Of a stretch of 64,000 bases of DNA, positions 41,376 to 50,477 are shown in pieces. The stretch is from Clostridium sp. KNHs214 (GTDB lineage Bacteria > Bacillota > Clostridia > Clostridiales > Clostridiaceae): positions 124,001 to 188,000 of the forward strand of contig NZ_JQMW01000013.1 of assembly GCF_000744935.1 (NCBI RefSeq). The letters are read 5' to 3'. Made by a program: the position numbers and the translations under genes. Below the pieces are notes generated by a model. It searched no databases. It worked only from the letters and a program-made list of their open reading frames with translations, and had not been told where the DNA came from. The first letter of the stretch is position 1. Every line of letters starts with the position of its first letter.

Positions 41376-41481
41376 TACATTCACCTCCAATATGGCAATA
41401 AGTTTATCTATACTACAAAAACTTTATTTCCTTTATAATTTTATCATCTAAAAATTACACTTCATCAATAATACCATAATT

Positions 41482-41641
41482 AGGTACATGAAAAGAAACA
41501 ACAAATTAAAGACGCTGGTATATTTTATGTCAGACAAGGAAGCAGGTTCCGTCGCTAGTAGGACTATCGGCGGGTTCTGATGACGCAGTATGACGCAAAA
41601 TAAACTAGCATACTGAGTTGTTATTTATTTGAACGCGCCTT
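41482..41641. repeat. Family 3 palindromic element, copy 1 (160 bp)
   Basis: It starts AGGTACATGAAAAGAAACAA and ends TTGTTATTTATTTGAACGCGC next to the recD2 stop codon. It shares CTGGTATATTTT, ACGCAGTATGACGCAAAATA and ACTAGCATACTGA with copy 2 at 45380-45539. The ends are inverted repeats of each other. It fills most of the comFA-recD2 gap. Confidence 0.85.
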
Positions 41642-43847
41642 ACTCCTCTATTAAATTACTTATCCTCCAAGATAATGAAGAATATCTTTCGAAACTCCTA
41701 TCATTATTTATCATAAAATGAAGAGCTTTTACTTTTCCCACAAGCACCACTAACTTTTTCGCCCTAGTTATACCTGTGTAAAGTAAATTTTTATTCATAA
41801 GAAGCGGCGGTCCCATAAACATTGGCATTATAACTACTGGGAATTCACTGCCCTGACTTTTATGTATAGTCATAGCATAAGCTAGTGTAATTTCATCTAA
41901 ATACACCGAATCATAAACCACTCTTCTTTCATCATCAAATATAACAGTAATAGTATTATCTTCACTACTTATATCCTCTATAAAACCTACATCTCCGTTA
42001 AATACCCCTATCCCTTCTTCCTCGCTATTTATCTTATTCCACTTTAAGGTATAGTTATTTTTAATTTGCATTACTTTATCCCCTACTCTAAAAACCATAT
42101 TTCTAAATTCTCTTTCATTTTTATATTTAGCAGGGGAATTTAAAACCTCTTGAAGCTTAAAATTTAAATTTTCTACCCCAAGCATTCCCCTTCTACTAGG
42201 AGATAATATTTGTATATGCTCCATCTTGTTCCAATTACTATTAAACTTAGGCAACCTTTTATATATAAGTTCTACTATAGTGTCCATTATCTTATTAGTA
42301 TCTTCTTCTTTTATAAAATAAAAATCCTTATCTTTTTTATTTAAAATCGGCATTTGTCCTTCATTTATTTTATGGGCATTTACTACAATCATACTTTCTT
42401 TTCCCTGTCTAAATATTTCCTTTAGCCTAACCACTTTAACACACTTACTATCTATTATATCCCTTAGTACATTTCCCGGTCCTACTGAAGGCAATTGATC
42501 CACATCACCTACTATAATAACTCTTGTGCCTAAACCCACTGCCTTTAATAAACTATTCATTAGTACTATATCAATCATAGATGCTTCGTCTACTATTACT
42601 ACATCACATTCTAATTGACTATCCTCATCCTTCGAAAAAAATGCCTCATCAGAATCTCCATATCCCAGTTCCAATAATCTATGTATTGTCTTAGCTTCAT
42701 GTCCAGTGGCCTCTTCCATTCTTTTAGCAGCTCTTCCCGTAGGAGCAGCCATAAATACTGTCATACCTTGACTTTGAAATATTTCAGTTATGCAATTTAT
42801 TATGGTAGTTTTTCCTGTACCTGGCCCACCTGTAATCACTTCAATCCCTGAGGTTAAAGCCCCTTCTATAGCTTCATTTTGTGAAGGAGAGAACTTAATG
42901 TCATTTTCTTTTTCAAATTTTTTAATCTCCTTTTGCACATCCACTTTTATATCTTCTTGACTTACAAGAGATAACGTTAATATCTTTTTAGTAACACTTA
43001 ATTCTGAATAATAAAAAGGAATAGTAAACACACACAAACATCCCTGTATATCTTCAATTTTAATTTTACCTTCCAGCGCAGAATCATATATGTTTTTTTC
43101 TATTACATCCTTTTCTACCTGAAGTATTTTTTTAGCTTCTGCAATTAAATTATTCCTTGGCATATATGTATTTCCCATAGCACAAAATTCATTTATTACA
43201 TAGTTTATACCGCTCTGTATTCTAAAAGGAGATTCTTTATCTATTCCAATACTTCTAGCGATTTTATCCGCCGTTTTAAACCCTATGCCAGTTATATCTT
43301 CTGTAAGAACATAAGGATTGTTTTTAACTACATTTATAGAATCTTTTCCATATCTTTTATATATCTTAACGCATTGATTAGCTGTAACCCCATAAGTTTG
43401 TAAAAACACCATTATATTTCTTACATCCTTATGTTTGCTGTAGGATTCTTGAATCAAACTAATTTTTTTATCCCCTATGCCCTCAATTTCTTTTAATCTT
43501 TCAATCTTATTATCCAATACCTCCAAAGTTTCTTCTCCAAATCTACCTACTATCTTCTTGGCTGTAACTGAACCTATGCCTGAAATTATACCTGATGCTA
43601 AGTATTTCTCTATTCCCGCAAGAGAATTCGGTATTATTTCTTCACACGTTTTAACTTTAAATTGTTGACCAAATTTAGGATGCTTAACCCACTCACCCTG
43701 CATACACAAAGTCTGTCCCTCTGTTATGTATGGTATACACCCTACTATAGTTATATCTTCCTTTTCATTTTCTATTTTAGCTACCACATAGCCATTTTCT
43801 TCATTTTTAAATACTATATCTTCAACTATTCCCTTTATTTCCACCAT
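41640..43847 (-). CDS. recD2: RecD2-family ATP-dependent DNA helicase
   Basis: A 735-residue SF1B helicase. I start at the ATG at 43847 (MVEIKGIVED), with GGAGAGGCTTT before it. An OB-like N-terminus is followed by helix-hairpin-helix motifs (about 80-200, YLASGIISGIGSVTAKKIV, ITGIGFKTADKIA), then Walker A EVITGGPGTGKTTII (about 337), VDEASMIDI, and ITRAKKLVV at the end. RecD2 without RecBC acts in repair and fork processing. Length is normal. Its stop codon touches a family 3 repeat. Confidence 0.96.
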   Translation of the reverse strand: MVEIKGIVEDIVFKNEENGYVVAKIENEKEDITIVGCIPYITEGQTLCMQGEWVKHPKFGQQFKVKTCEEIIPNSLAGIEKYLASGIISGIGSVTAKKIVGRFGEETLEVLDNKIERLKEIEGIGDKKISLIQESYSKHKDVRNIMVFLQTYGVTANQCVKIYKRYGKDSINVVKNNPYVLTEDITGIGFKTADKIARSIGIDKESPFRIQSGINYVINEFCAMGNTYMPRNNLIAEAKKILQVEKDVIEKNIYDSALEGKIKIEDIQGCLCVFTIPFYYSELSVTKKILTLSLVSQEDIKVDVQKEIKKFEKENDIKFSPSQNEAIEGALTSGIEVITGGPGTGKTTIINCITEIFQSQGMTVFMAAPTGRAAKRMEEATGHEAKTIHRLLELGYGDSDEAFFSKDEDSQLECDVVIVDEASMIDIVLMNSLLKAVGLGTRVIIVGDVDQLPSVGPGNVLRDIIDSKCVKVVRLKEIFRQGKESMIVVNAHKINEGQMPILNKKDKDFYFIKEEDTNKIMDTIVELIYKRLPKFNSNWNKMEHIQILSPSRRGMLGVENLNFKLQEVLNSPAKYKNEREFRNMVFRVGDKVMQIKNNYTLKWNKINSEEEGIGVFNGDVGFIEDISSEDNTITVIFDDERRVVYDSVYLDEITLAYAMTIHKSQGSEFPVVIMPMFMGPPLLMNKNLLYTGITRAKKLVVLVGKVKALHFMINNDRSFERYSSLSWRISNLIEE

Positions 43848-43897
43848 AAAGCCTCTCCTAATAAAATTTATTAATAATCTACATAACATTATATCAT

Positions 43898-44066
43898 ATG
43901 ATTATCCCACAAAAGCATTACATTACCTGAATTATGAAATTTCTCTAGAATGACTTGCATAAGAAGCAAAGGAACTATTTAAATTTATTGTTCCCAGCTC
44001 TTATGCAAGTCTTAGAGGAGAAATTTCATAATTCCATCACATTATACCTTTTTGTGGGTTAATCAT
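43898..44066. repeat. Family 1 nested palindrome, 169-bp copy
   Basis: Outer arms ATGATTATCCCACAAAAGC and TTTTTGTGGGTTAATCAT enclose the second layer (GAATGACTTGCATAAGAAG... / CTCTTATGCAAGTC), but the GC-rich centre of the 315-bp copies is missing. It lies between recD2 and metK. Confidence 0.92.
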
Positions 44067-44114
44067 CATATATTATTTTATCCTAAATTCAACTTTTCAA
44101 AAACATAATCAAAT

Positions 44115-44151
44115 CTTCAAAAAGCAATAGGGCCGATTTAATCAGCCCTAT
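44115..44151 (-). terminator. Terminator of metK
   Basis: ATAGGGC pairs with GCCCTAT around an 11-base loop, followed by TGCTTTTTG on the minus strand. Confidence 0.75.
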
Positions 44152-44173
44152 CCGTAAACTTAATTAGTTTACA

Positions 44174-45349
44174 TTACATATATTTCTTTATTTCTTCTAC
44201 TGCATTTAATCTTTCCCAAGGTAAGTCTAAGTCAAGTCTTCCAAAGTGTCCATAAGCTGCTACTTGTTTGTATATAGGTCTTCTTAAATCTAAATCTCTT
44301 ATTATAACAGCTGGTCTTAAGTCAAATACTCTATTTATTATATCTATTATTTTATCATCTGACATTTTTCCTGTACCAAAAGTATCCACTACAATTGATA
44401 CCGGTCTAGCAACTCCTATAGCATAAGCTAATTGAATTTCTATTTTATCAGCTACACCAGCAGCTACTAAGTTCTTAGCTACCCATCTAGCAGCATAAGC
44501 AGCTGATCTATCAACCTTTGTTGGATCTTTTCCAGAGAAAGCTCCGCCACCATGTCTACCTGCTCCACCGTAAGTATCTACTATGATTTTTCTTCCTGTT
44601 AAACCTGAGTCTCCTTGTGGTCCACCCACAACAAATCTTCCTGTTGGATTTATGTAGTACTTAGTGTTTGCATCTAAAAGTTCAGTTGGAACTATTGGTT
44701 TTATTACATGTTCTCTTAAATCTCTTTCTATTTCTTCACGTGTTACTTTTGAACCATGTTGAGTAGATATAACTATAGTATCTATTCTAACTGGTTTTCC
44801 ATTTTCGTATTCAACAGTAACTTGAGTTTTTCCATCTGGTCTTAAGTATTTTAAAGTACCATTCTTTCTAACTTCTGAAAGTCTTCTAGAAAGTTTGTGT
44901 GCCATAGATATAGGAAGAGGCATATATTCTTCTGTTTCGTTTGTTGCAAAACCAAACATCATACCTTGGTCTCCTGCTCCAATAGCATCATCCTTTTGCA
45001 TTTGTCCCGCTTTAGATTCTAAAGCTTCATTAACTCCCATAGCAATATCTCCAGATTGCTCGTCTATAGAAGTTAAAACAGAACAAGTATCCGCATCAAA
45101 ACCATATTTTGCTCTAGTATATCCTATTTCTCTTACAGTTTCTCTAACAACCTTAGGAATATCAACATAGCAGTTAGTTGATATTTCCCCCATAACTAAA
45201 ACCATTCCAGTAGTAGTAGCTGTTTCGCAAGCTACTCTTGCATAAGGATCCTTTTCTAGTATGGCATCTAATATTGAATCAGAAATTTGATCACAAATTT
45301 TATCTGGATGTCCTTCTGTTACTGATTCTGAAGTAAACAAAGTTCTCAT
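44174..45349 (-). CDS. metK: S-adenosylmethionine synthetase
   Basis: A 391-residue enzyme that makes SAM from methionine and [22 protein letters not shown] at the N-terminus, [12 protein letters not shown] (about 117) and [19 protein letters not shown] (about 260) are the signatures. An SAM-I riboswitch lies upstream, confirming control by the product. A family 3 repeat sits between the riboswitch terminator and the start codon. GAAAGGAG precedes the ATG. Confidence 0.98.
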   Translation of the reverse strand: MRTLFTSESVTEGHPDKICDQISDSILDAILEKDPYARVACETATTTGMVLVMGEISTNCYVDIPKVVRETVREIGYTRAKYGFDADTCSVLTSIDEQSGDIAMGVNEALESKAGQMQKDDAIGAGDQGMMFGFATNETEEYMPLPISMAHKLSRRLSEVRKNGTLKYLRPDGKTQVTVEYENGKPVRIDTIVISTQHGSKVTREEIERDLREHVIKPIVPTELLDANTKYYINPTGRFVVGGPQGDSGLTGRKIIVDTYGGAGRHGGGAFSGKDPTKVDRSAAYAARWVAKNLVAAGVADKIEIQLAYAIGVARPVSIVVDTFGTGKMSDDKIIDIINRVFDLRPAVIIRDLDLRRPIYKQVAAYGHFGRLDLDLPWERLNAVEEIKKYM

Positions 45350-45379
45350 AATGATTTATACTCCTTTCAAAATTCCAAT

Positions 45380-45539
45380 AAGGTACATAAAAATAGATAA
45401 CAAGTCAAGCTAATTCAAAAGATTCTGGTATATTTTGTTTTAGACAAGGGATCATAATTCCCTATCAGTGGTTTCTTATAACGCAGTATGACGCAAAATA
45501 GACTAGCATACTGACTTGTTATTTATTTGAATGTACCTT
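45380..45539. repeat. Family 3 palindromic element, copy 2 (160 bp)
   Basis: It starts AAGGTACATAAAAATAGAT and ends ATTTATTTGAATGTACCTT, an inverted-repeat pair of about 25 bp. The middle shares long blocks with copy 1 at 41482. It is inserted in the metK leader, after the riboswitch terminator, so it is part of the untranslated mRNA. Confidence 0.9.
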
Positions 45540-45567
45540 AATATAAAATAAAAAAATAAAATAAAAA

Positions 45568-45587
45568 ACCTCTTCGATAAGAAGAGG
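45568..45587 (-). terminator. SAM riboswitch terminator
   Basis: Minus strand CCTCTTC, loop TTATC, GAAGAGG then TTTTTT. It is the expression platform of the aptamer at 45600-45712. Confidence 0.92.
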
Positions 45588-45599
45588 TAATATTCACCT

Positions 45600-45712
45600 T
45601 CTCTTATCTTGCAGTGTTAAATATATTAACCTGCAGGAATTGGCACCATTGCAAAAATTGCCGGTTGCCGGGCTTCATAGGGCCTATTCCCTCCACCTCT
45701 CTTGATAAGACT
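45600..45712 (-). promoter_or_regulatory. SAM-I riboswitch (S-box) controlling metK
   Basis: Minus strand blocks in order: CTTATCAAGAGAGGTGGAGG, ATGAAGCCCGGCAACC, GGTGCCAATTCCTGC, and GATAAGAG closing P1. These are the conserved S-box pieces. Binding SAM should favour the terminator at 45568-45587 and reduce metK. Confidence 0.98.
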
Positions 45713-45741
45713 AGAAAACATATATAATTTTCGATAACTTG

Positions 45742-45770
45742 ATGATATCACAACAAAAATTTACTGTCAA
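45742..45770 (-). promoter_or_regulatory. Promoter of the metK riboswitch transcript
   Basis: Minus strand TTGACA (45765-45770), 17 bp, TATCAT (45742-45747), about 30 bp before the aptamer. Confidence 0.75.
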
Positions 45771-45858
45771 TATATTATAATTAGTTTACACTTTTTTAAC
45801 AGTTAGTTAAATATTTATACACATAGCATAAAAATAAGACGCATAGTGCGTCTTATTT

Positions 45859-45943
45859 TGGTGGAGGAAGATGGATTCGAACCATCGAAGCGAATCGCAA
45901 CAGATTTACAGTCTGCCCCCTTTGGCCACTCGGGAACTCCTCC
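45859..45943 (-). tRNA. tRNA-Tyr (GTA), copy 2
   Basis: An 85-base cloverleaf with the long variable arm of tyrosine tRNAs, anticodon GTA in CTGTAAA, and encoded CCA (45859-45861). It differs from copy 1 at a few bases (GGAGGAG versus GGAGGAA in the acceptor). It is last in the array. Confidence 0.97.
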
Positions 45944-45948
45944 ATATT

Positions 45949-46024
45949 TGGAGCTGGCAATAGGAATCGAACCTACAACCTGCTGATTACAAGTCAGCTG
46001 CTCTGCCAATTGAGCCATGCCAGC
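45949..46024 (-). tRNA. tRNA-Thr (TGT), copy 2
   Basis: A 76-base cloverleaf with acceptor GCTGGCA / TGCCAGC, anticodon TGT in CTTGTAA, and encoded CCA (45949-45951). It appears identical to the copy 267 bp away. Confidence 0.97.
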
Positions 46025-46030
46025 ATTTTA

Positions 46031-46106
46031 TGGTGGGCACAACAGGGCTCGAACCTGTGACCCTCTGCTTGTAAGGCAGATGCTCTCCCAGCTGAGCTAT
46101 GCGCCC
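46031..46106 (-). tRNA. tRNA-Val (TAC)
   Basis: A 76-base cloverleaf with acceptor GGGCGCA / TGTGCCC, anticodon TAC in CTTACAA, and encoded CCA (46031-46033). It is the only single-copy member of the array, between the two Thr-Tyr pairs. Confidence 0.97.
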
Positions 46107-46125
46107 ATAAAATGTATTTTAAATG

Positions 46126-46210
46126 TGGTGGAGGAAGATGGATTCGAACCATCGAAGCGAATCGCAACAGATTTACAGTCTGCCCCCTTTAGCCACTCGG
46201 GAATTCCTCC
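46126..46210 (-). tRNA. tRNA-Tyr (GTA), copy 1
   Basis: An 85-base cloverleaf with a long variable arm, anticodon GTA, and a fully paired acceptor GGAGGAA / TTCCTCC. Encoded CCA at 46126-46128. Confidence 0.97.
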
Positions 46211-46215
46211 ACATT

Positions 46216-46291
46216 TGGAGCTGGCAATAGGAATCGAACCTACAACCTGCTGATTACAAGTCAGCTGCTCTGCCAATTGAGCCATGCCAGC
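46216..46291 (-). tRNA. tRNA-Thr (TGT), copy 1
   Basis: A 76-base cloverleaf, anticodon TGT, encoded CCA at 46216-46218. It is the first gene of the array. Confidence 0.97.
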
Positions 46292-46342
46292 ATTTTTAAT
46301 TTTTATCTTCAGCGCTCTGTTCCTGCGCCGTTGACATGTTTT

Positions 46343-46371
46343 ATTATATACGGTGACTCTTAACATTTCAA
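46343..46371 (-). promoter_or_regulatory. Promoter of the tRNA array
   Basis: Minus strand TTGAAA (46366-46371), 17 bp, TATAAT (46343-46348), about 50 bp before the first tRNA. Confidence 0.75.
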
Positions 46372-46565
46372 TCTTAATATTGAGTCATTATACTAAATAA
46401 GAGTTGTCATACTCTTTTATGCTCTATGATTCTTTAAATTAACCATGAAGTTATTTTTTCTATATAATTCATTAATGTTTTCCCCAAGTAAAAATAATTG
46501 TATTGTACAAGTATATATAATACAATATATCCTAGTGGATTTTTATTTTCATAAGGAGGAATTTT

Positions 46566-47282
46566 ATGCAAAAGTTATTAGGTAAATTCAGAAAATGTGT
46601 TAATGATTTTAAACTTATAGATGACGGCGACAACATATGTATAGGGGTTTCGGGAGGGAAAGATAGTCTAACTTTATTAAGCCTTCTTAAAGCCTATAAG
46701 AGATTTTCTCCAGAAAAGTTTAATTTAATTGCTGTGACCTTAGATACAGGTGGAGGATGTAATTTTCAAAACGTTGTGAAGCTTTGCGAGAAAATAGATG
46801 TTCCTTATCATATAATTAAAACTGATATAAATGAAATCGTATTTAATATAAGAAAAGAAAAAAATCCCTGTTCCCTATGTTCTAAGCTAAGACATGGCTC
46901 TTTAAATGACAATGCAAAAATTCTTGGATGTAACAAAGTAGCTTTAGGTCATAATGAAAATGACGCTATAGAAACTCTTCTTATGTCAATGTTATATGAA
47001 GGAAGAGTTCATTGCTTCGCTCCTAAAACTTACTTAAGTAGAATGGATATAACTCTAATAAGGCCAATGCTTTATATAAATGAAGAAGAAATTAAAAGTT
47101 TAGCTGCACGCTATGAACTTCCTATAGTTAAGAATCCATGCCCTGCTAATGGTTATACTAAACGTGAATATATGAAAAACTTAATAAAAGATTTAGAAAG
47201 AGATATTCCTTCAGTAAAAGACAGGCTTTTAGGCTGTTTAACTAACGAAAAACAACTTAGCATATGGCATAAGGAAAAGTAA
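46566..47282 (+). CDS. TtcA-family PP-loop tRNA thiolation-like protein
   Basis: A 238-residue protein with PP-loop VSGGKDSLTLL (about 29), a first Cys pair NPCSLC (about 99-104) and a later single Cys in NPCPANG (about 195). This matches the TtcA/TtuA class, which uses an iron-sulfur cluster to thiolate a tRNA base. The exact base is unknown in clostridia. TAAGGAGGAATTTT precedes the ATG. It lies next to a tRNA array, probably by chance. Confidence 0.88.
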   Translation: MQKLLGKFRKCVNDFKLIDDGDNICIGVSGGKDSLTLLSLLKAYKRFSPEKFNLIAVTLDTGGGCNFQNVVKLCEKIDVPYHIIKTDINEIVFNIRKEKNPCSLCSKLRHGSLNDNAKILGCNKVALGHNENDAIETLLMSMLYEGRVHCFAPKTYLSRMDITLIRPMLYINEEEIKSLAARYELPIVKNPCPANGYTKREYMKNLIKDLERDIPSVKDRLLGCLTNEKQLSIWHKEK

Positions 47283-47370
47283 CCTTAATTTATTACCCCC
47301 TTTTAATAGTTTATTTTTAATATTTTAACTTTTATACACATATAAATTAAGTATAAAGGGGGTGCTTGCA

Positions 47371-47913
47371 TTGAAAAAAGTGAAGGTTCATTATAATGAT
47401 AAATTAGCCTATCATAAAATTGCTTGCTTTTTAAAAGATTATATCAATGATGATTCTTTAATCGTTTGTATAGGTACTGACAGATGTATCGGTGATTGTT
47501 TGGGACCATTAGTAGGTACCTATCTACAAGAAACCAACTTTCCTCTTCCTGTATATGGTACGGTCTCAAACCCTATACATGCATTAAATTTACAGGATAA
47601 TTTGAATAAAATAAAATATTTACATCCAAATGCAAATATTATAGGTATAGATGCCTGCCTTGGAGAAAATAATTGCATTGGAGAATTACAAATTCGCGAC
47701 TACCCCATACATCCTGGTAAAGGAGTAGGTAAAAATCTTCCCGAGGTCGGAAACATATCTATCATAGGCATAGTAGACACAAACTCTTCTAATGAGATTT
47801 TTACCAATAGAAACATTCGATTTAATCTTGTAATGAATATGGCCAAAATAATCAAAAATGCACTAATACATGGTTATTATCTTTATCTTGAAGATTTTTC
47901 TCATAATAGTTAA
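47371..47913 (+). CDS. yyaC: YyaC-like spore protease-related protein
   Basis: About 180 residues. I start at the TTG at 47371, which has AAAGGGGG a few bases before it; a GTG at 47362 lies inside that site. The fold is that of the germination protease GPR: VCIGTDRCIGDCLGPLVGT at the start, IIGIDACLG in the middle and IIGIVDT near the end. YyaC is a sporulation-linked GPR relative of uncertain target. It is convergent with mbl, with a family 2 repeat between them. Confidence 0.85.
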   Translation: MKKVKVHYNDKLAYHKIACFLKDYINDDSLIVCIGTDRCIGDCLGPLVGTYLQETNFPLPVYGTVSNPIHALNLQDNLNKIKYLHPNANIIGIDACLGENNCIGELQIRDYPIHPGKGVGKNLPEVGNISIIGIVDTNSSNEIFTNRNIRFNLVMNMAKIIKNALIHGYYLYLEDFSHNS

Positions 47914-47987
47914 AGTAAATTTCAATATTCTATATGCAATGGACTAATTATAAAAATATTTAAATGTAAATTTATTATAAAAATACG

Positions 47988-48090
47988 AAGGGGCCGTCGC
48001 ATTAAGAAATTCATATACAATATATTGGTTTGAAATTTAATAGCAAACACAATGTATTATAGAATTTATTCTTAGTGCCACAGCCCCTTA
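47988..48090. repeat. Family 2 palindromic element, copy B
   Basis: A 103-bp imperfect hairpin. The left arm starts AAGGGGCCGTCGCATTAAG; the right arm read as complement starts TAAGGGGCTGTGGCACTAAG. It sits between convergent yyaC and mbl and could serve as a two-way terminator. Confidence 0.88.
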
Positions 48091-48097
48091 AACATTT

Positions 48098-49129
48098 CTA
48101 ATCTACTAATGTTATATCTGTACTATGATAAGTAGCATCTAACTTATCTAAATAATCCAACATTTTACCAGTACCTATAGCTACACAAGATACAGCCTCA
48201 TCAGCAATATACACTGGGACTTTAGTCATACTTTCAATTAGCTTGTCTAACCCATTAAGTAAAGCCCCTCCACCTGTCATAACTATGCCTTTATCCGCTA
48301 TATCAGCTGCTAACTCTGGCGGAGTTTTTTCTAAAACTGAATGAGCACATTCTGCTATAGCACTTACAGCTTCAGTTAAAGCTTCTCTCATTTCATTTGA
48401 AGATACATTTATATTTTTAGGAAGACCTGTTATTAAATCTCTTCCTCTTATTTCCATGCAACATACTTCTTCTCTTTCATAAGCACTGCCAATATTAATT
48501 TTTAAATCCTCAGCAGTTCTTTCGCCTATCATAAGCTTATGCTTTTTCCTTATATATTTAATTATTGCCTCATCAAAGGTATCTCCAGCTACTTTTATAG
48601 ATGATCTAACTACCATTCCACCTAAAGAAATAACAGCTATGTCAGTAGTTCCTCCACCTATGTCTATTACCATATTCCCACTAGCTTTAGTAATGTCTAA
48701 CCCTGCTCCTATAGCTGCTGCTAGTGGTTCTTCTATTAAAAATACTTTTTTTGCACGGGCATTCATGGCCGCATCTCTAACAGCCCTTTTTTCTACTTCC
48801 GTAGCTTGACATGGTACACACACTACCACCCTAGGTGCAGCCATTTTTTTACGACCACAAGCCTTTTTAATAAAATGCTTTAACATTTTTTCTGTTATAT
48901 CATAATCTGATATAACTCCATCTTTTAACGGACGTATAGCTACAATATTTCCTGGAGTTCTTCCAATCATTTGTCTAGCCTCTTCACCTACAGCTAAAAC
49001 TCTATTATTTACTCTGTCAATTGCCACTACTGATGGTTCTTTTAATATTACTCCTTTACCCTTAATATAAACAAGTACTGTTGCAGTACCTAAATCTATA
49101 CCTAAATCCGTACCTATACTAAAAAACAT
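48098..49129 (-). CDS. mbl: MreB-family actin-like cell shape protein (Mbl type)
   Basis: A 343-residue protein with actin-fold ATP loops GIDLGTATVLVY and VIDIGGGTTDIAVISLGG, and the end MTGGGALLNGLDKLI. It forms membrane-bound filaments that steer wall synthesis. The position right after spoIIID is the mbl arrangement of B. subtilis, which is why I call it mbl rather than mreB; no mreC or mreD is near. GGAGTGAAATAAGGA precedes the ATG. Confidence 0.92.
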   Translation of the reverse strand: MFFSIGTDLGIDLGTATVLVYIKGKGVILKEPSVVAIDRVNNRVLAVGEEARQMIGRTPGNIVAIRPLKDGVISDYDITEKMLKHFIKKACGRKKMAAPRVVVCVPCQATEVEKRAVRDAAMNARAKKVFLIEEPLAAAIGAGLDITKASGNMVIDIGGGTTDIAVISLGGMVVRSSIKVAGDTFDEAIIKYIRKKHKLMIGERTAEDLKINIGSAYEREEVCCMEIRGRDLITGLPKNINVSSNEMREALTEAVSAIAECAHSVLEKTPPELAADIADKGIVMTGGGALLNGLDKLIESMTKVPVYIADEAVSCVAIGTGKMLDYLDKLDATYHSTDITLVD

Positions 49130-49256
49130 TCCTTATTTCACTCCACTTCTGCACTTTTGTATACTATTTAACATTTAACATAGATATATTCTACATTATA
49201 TGTTAAAATCCTTCAATTATTATAAGGAATGTTTAAATATTAAAAGATTTTAATAT

Positions 49257-49517
49257 TTAACTTCCTATTGCCTTGTATTTCATCTTAGTAGCTTTTCCAC
49301 CTCTTATATGCCTTTCAGCTTTATTTAAATCTAATATATTTTTAGCTTCCCTTGCAATTTGAGGATTTAGTTTTGGCAATCTTTCTGTCATATCCTTGTG
49401 TATAGTACTTTTACTAACTCCAAAAGCTTTAGCCGTTTTGCGTATAGTGGATTTTGAACTAATGATATATTCCGCCACTTCCATTACTCTTTCCTCAATA
49501 TAATCTTTCAAACCCAA
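49257..49517 (-). CDS. spoIIID: Sporulation transcriptional regulator SpoIIID
   Basis: About 86 residues, MGLKDYIEERVMEVAEYI..., with a helix-turn-helix (STIRKTAKAFGVSKSTIHKD, about 23-42) and a basic tail. SpoIIID works in the mother cell with sigma-E, repressing early and activating late genes. I prefer the TTG at 49517, six bases after GGAGG; a TTG at 49523 touches that site. It heads the spoIIID-mbl pair. Confidence 0.95.
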   Translation of the reverse strand: MGLKDYIEERVMEVAEYIISSKSTIRKTAKAFGVSKSTIHKDMTERLPKLNPQIAREAKNILDLNKAERHIRGGKATKMKYKAIGS

Positions 49518-49596
49518 CTGCAACCTCCTTATTCCTTATATATTAATAAATATGCATTATTTCCTAGATTAATTACCTTATAGCCTTTATTTATCT

Positions 49597-49631
49597 AACA
49601 TCCAGCAGGAAATAATTTCCGGCTGGATGTT
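49597..49631. terminator. Stem-loop after spoIIQ
   Basis: AACATCCAGC...GGCTGGATGTT encloses GGAAAT / ATTTCC, giving a long stem just after the spoIIQ stop. There is no clear T-run leftward, so terminator strength is uncertain. Confidence 0.65.
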
Positions 49632-49637
49632 ACAAAA

Positions 49638-50390
49638 TTAGTACTTTACATATTTAGCTGGATTTACTTTGTCATTTCCTTTTAAAATTTCAAAGTGAAG
49701 ATTACTTTTATACTTTTCATTAAAAGAAATCAAACTTGTATTTCCAACTTCACCTATTTTTTCACCTTGTTTTACTTTTTGACCTTTTTTAACAGAAATA
49801 TTCTCTGATAAATTTGCATAAACTGACTTCAAACCATTTTGATGATCTATAACTACTTGTTTTCCATAACTATCTTTGTTATCTCCAACTTCTACTACAA
49901 CACCATCAGTAACGGCAACTACCTTTTTACCTAACTCAGCCTTTATATCCATACCAAAATTAGGTCTGTATGTTCCTAATGACTCCCAATAAACAGGAAC
50001 CTCTGAGTATTCTCTTCCGATAACACCCTCTACTGGTTTTACCATTTTACTATTTGCTATATTACCAGATACTTTTACTTCTTGTTTTTTTTCATTTTTT
50101 ACTTCCTTACCTTGATGTTTATTATTTTTTACTTCTAAGGAATTCTCGTACTCTTTTTGTTCTCTTAATGAATCATCTATTAATGTAATTTCAGGATTTT
50201 TTGCGTTGTCTGTTGGCTTTTGTGACTGTATTTTAGCATTTTCCATTTGCTGTTTTTTTGCTACTTTATTATTTCTAGAACTTACAGCTGCTACTGTAGC
50301 AACAACACATAGGCAAACAAACAATATTACATATAATGCCTCCTTTCTTAGTTTTTTTGATGATTTTCCATTATTTTTGTCATTCAACAT
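49638..50390 (-). CDS. spoIIQ: SpoIIQ-type M23-fold protein, zinc ligands replaced
   Basis: A 250-residue protein with one N-terminal membrane helix (about 17-37), a Lys/Glu-rich linker and a LytM/M23 domain (about 115-250). SpoIIQ sits in the forespore membrane and joins SpoIIIAH across the engulfment space. The first zinc motif, normally H-x3-D, reads RPNFGMD (Asn for His), and the later HxH reads SNLHFEI (Asn for the first His). Metal binding and hydrolysis are therefore unlikely. B. subtilis SpoIIQ is also degenerate, while some clostridial ones keep their His. Context (spoIID upstream, spoIIID downstream) fits the clostridial order. Confidence 0.9.
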   Translation of the reverse strand: MLNDKNNGKSSKKLRKEALYVILFVCLCVVATVAAVSSRNNKVAKKQQMENAKIQSQKPTDNAKNPEITLIDDSLREQKEYENSLEVKNNKHQGKEVKNEKKQEVKVSGNIANSKMVKPVEGVIGREYSEVPVYWESLGTYRPNFGMDIKAELGKKVVAVTDGVVVEVGDNKDSYGKQVVIDHQNGLKSVYANLSENISVKKGQKVKQGEKIGEVGNTSLISFNEKYKSNLHFEILKGNDKVNPAKYVKY

Positions 50391-50477
50391 ATTCCCACCT
50401 CCATTTTCTAGTTTGTCCAGTATATAGAAAAAAATACATGTATTTTTATATTTTTTTATTTAATTTCAAAAAATAAA

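Noticed and set aside
45815-46366. Frames reading MAQLAEQLTCNQQVVGS and similar across the tRNA array
   Set aside because: These are tRNA-Thr and tRNA-Tyr sequences translated by chance, a well-known annotation artefact.
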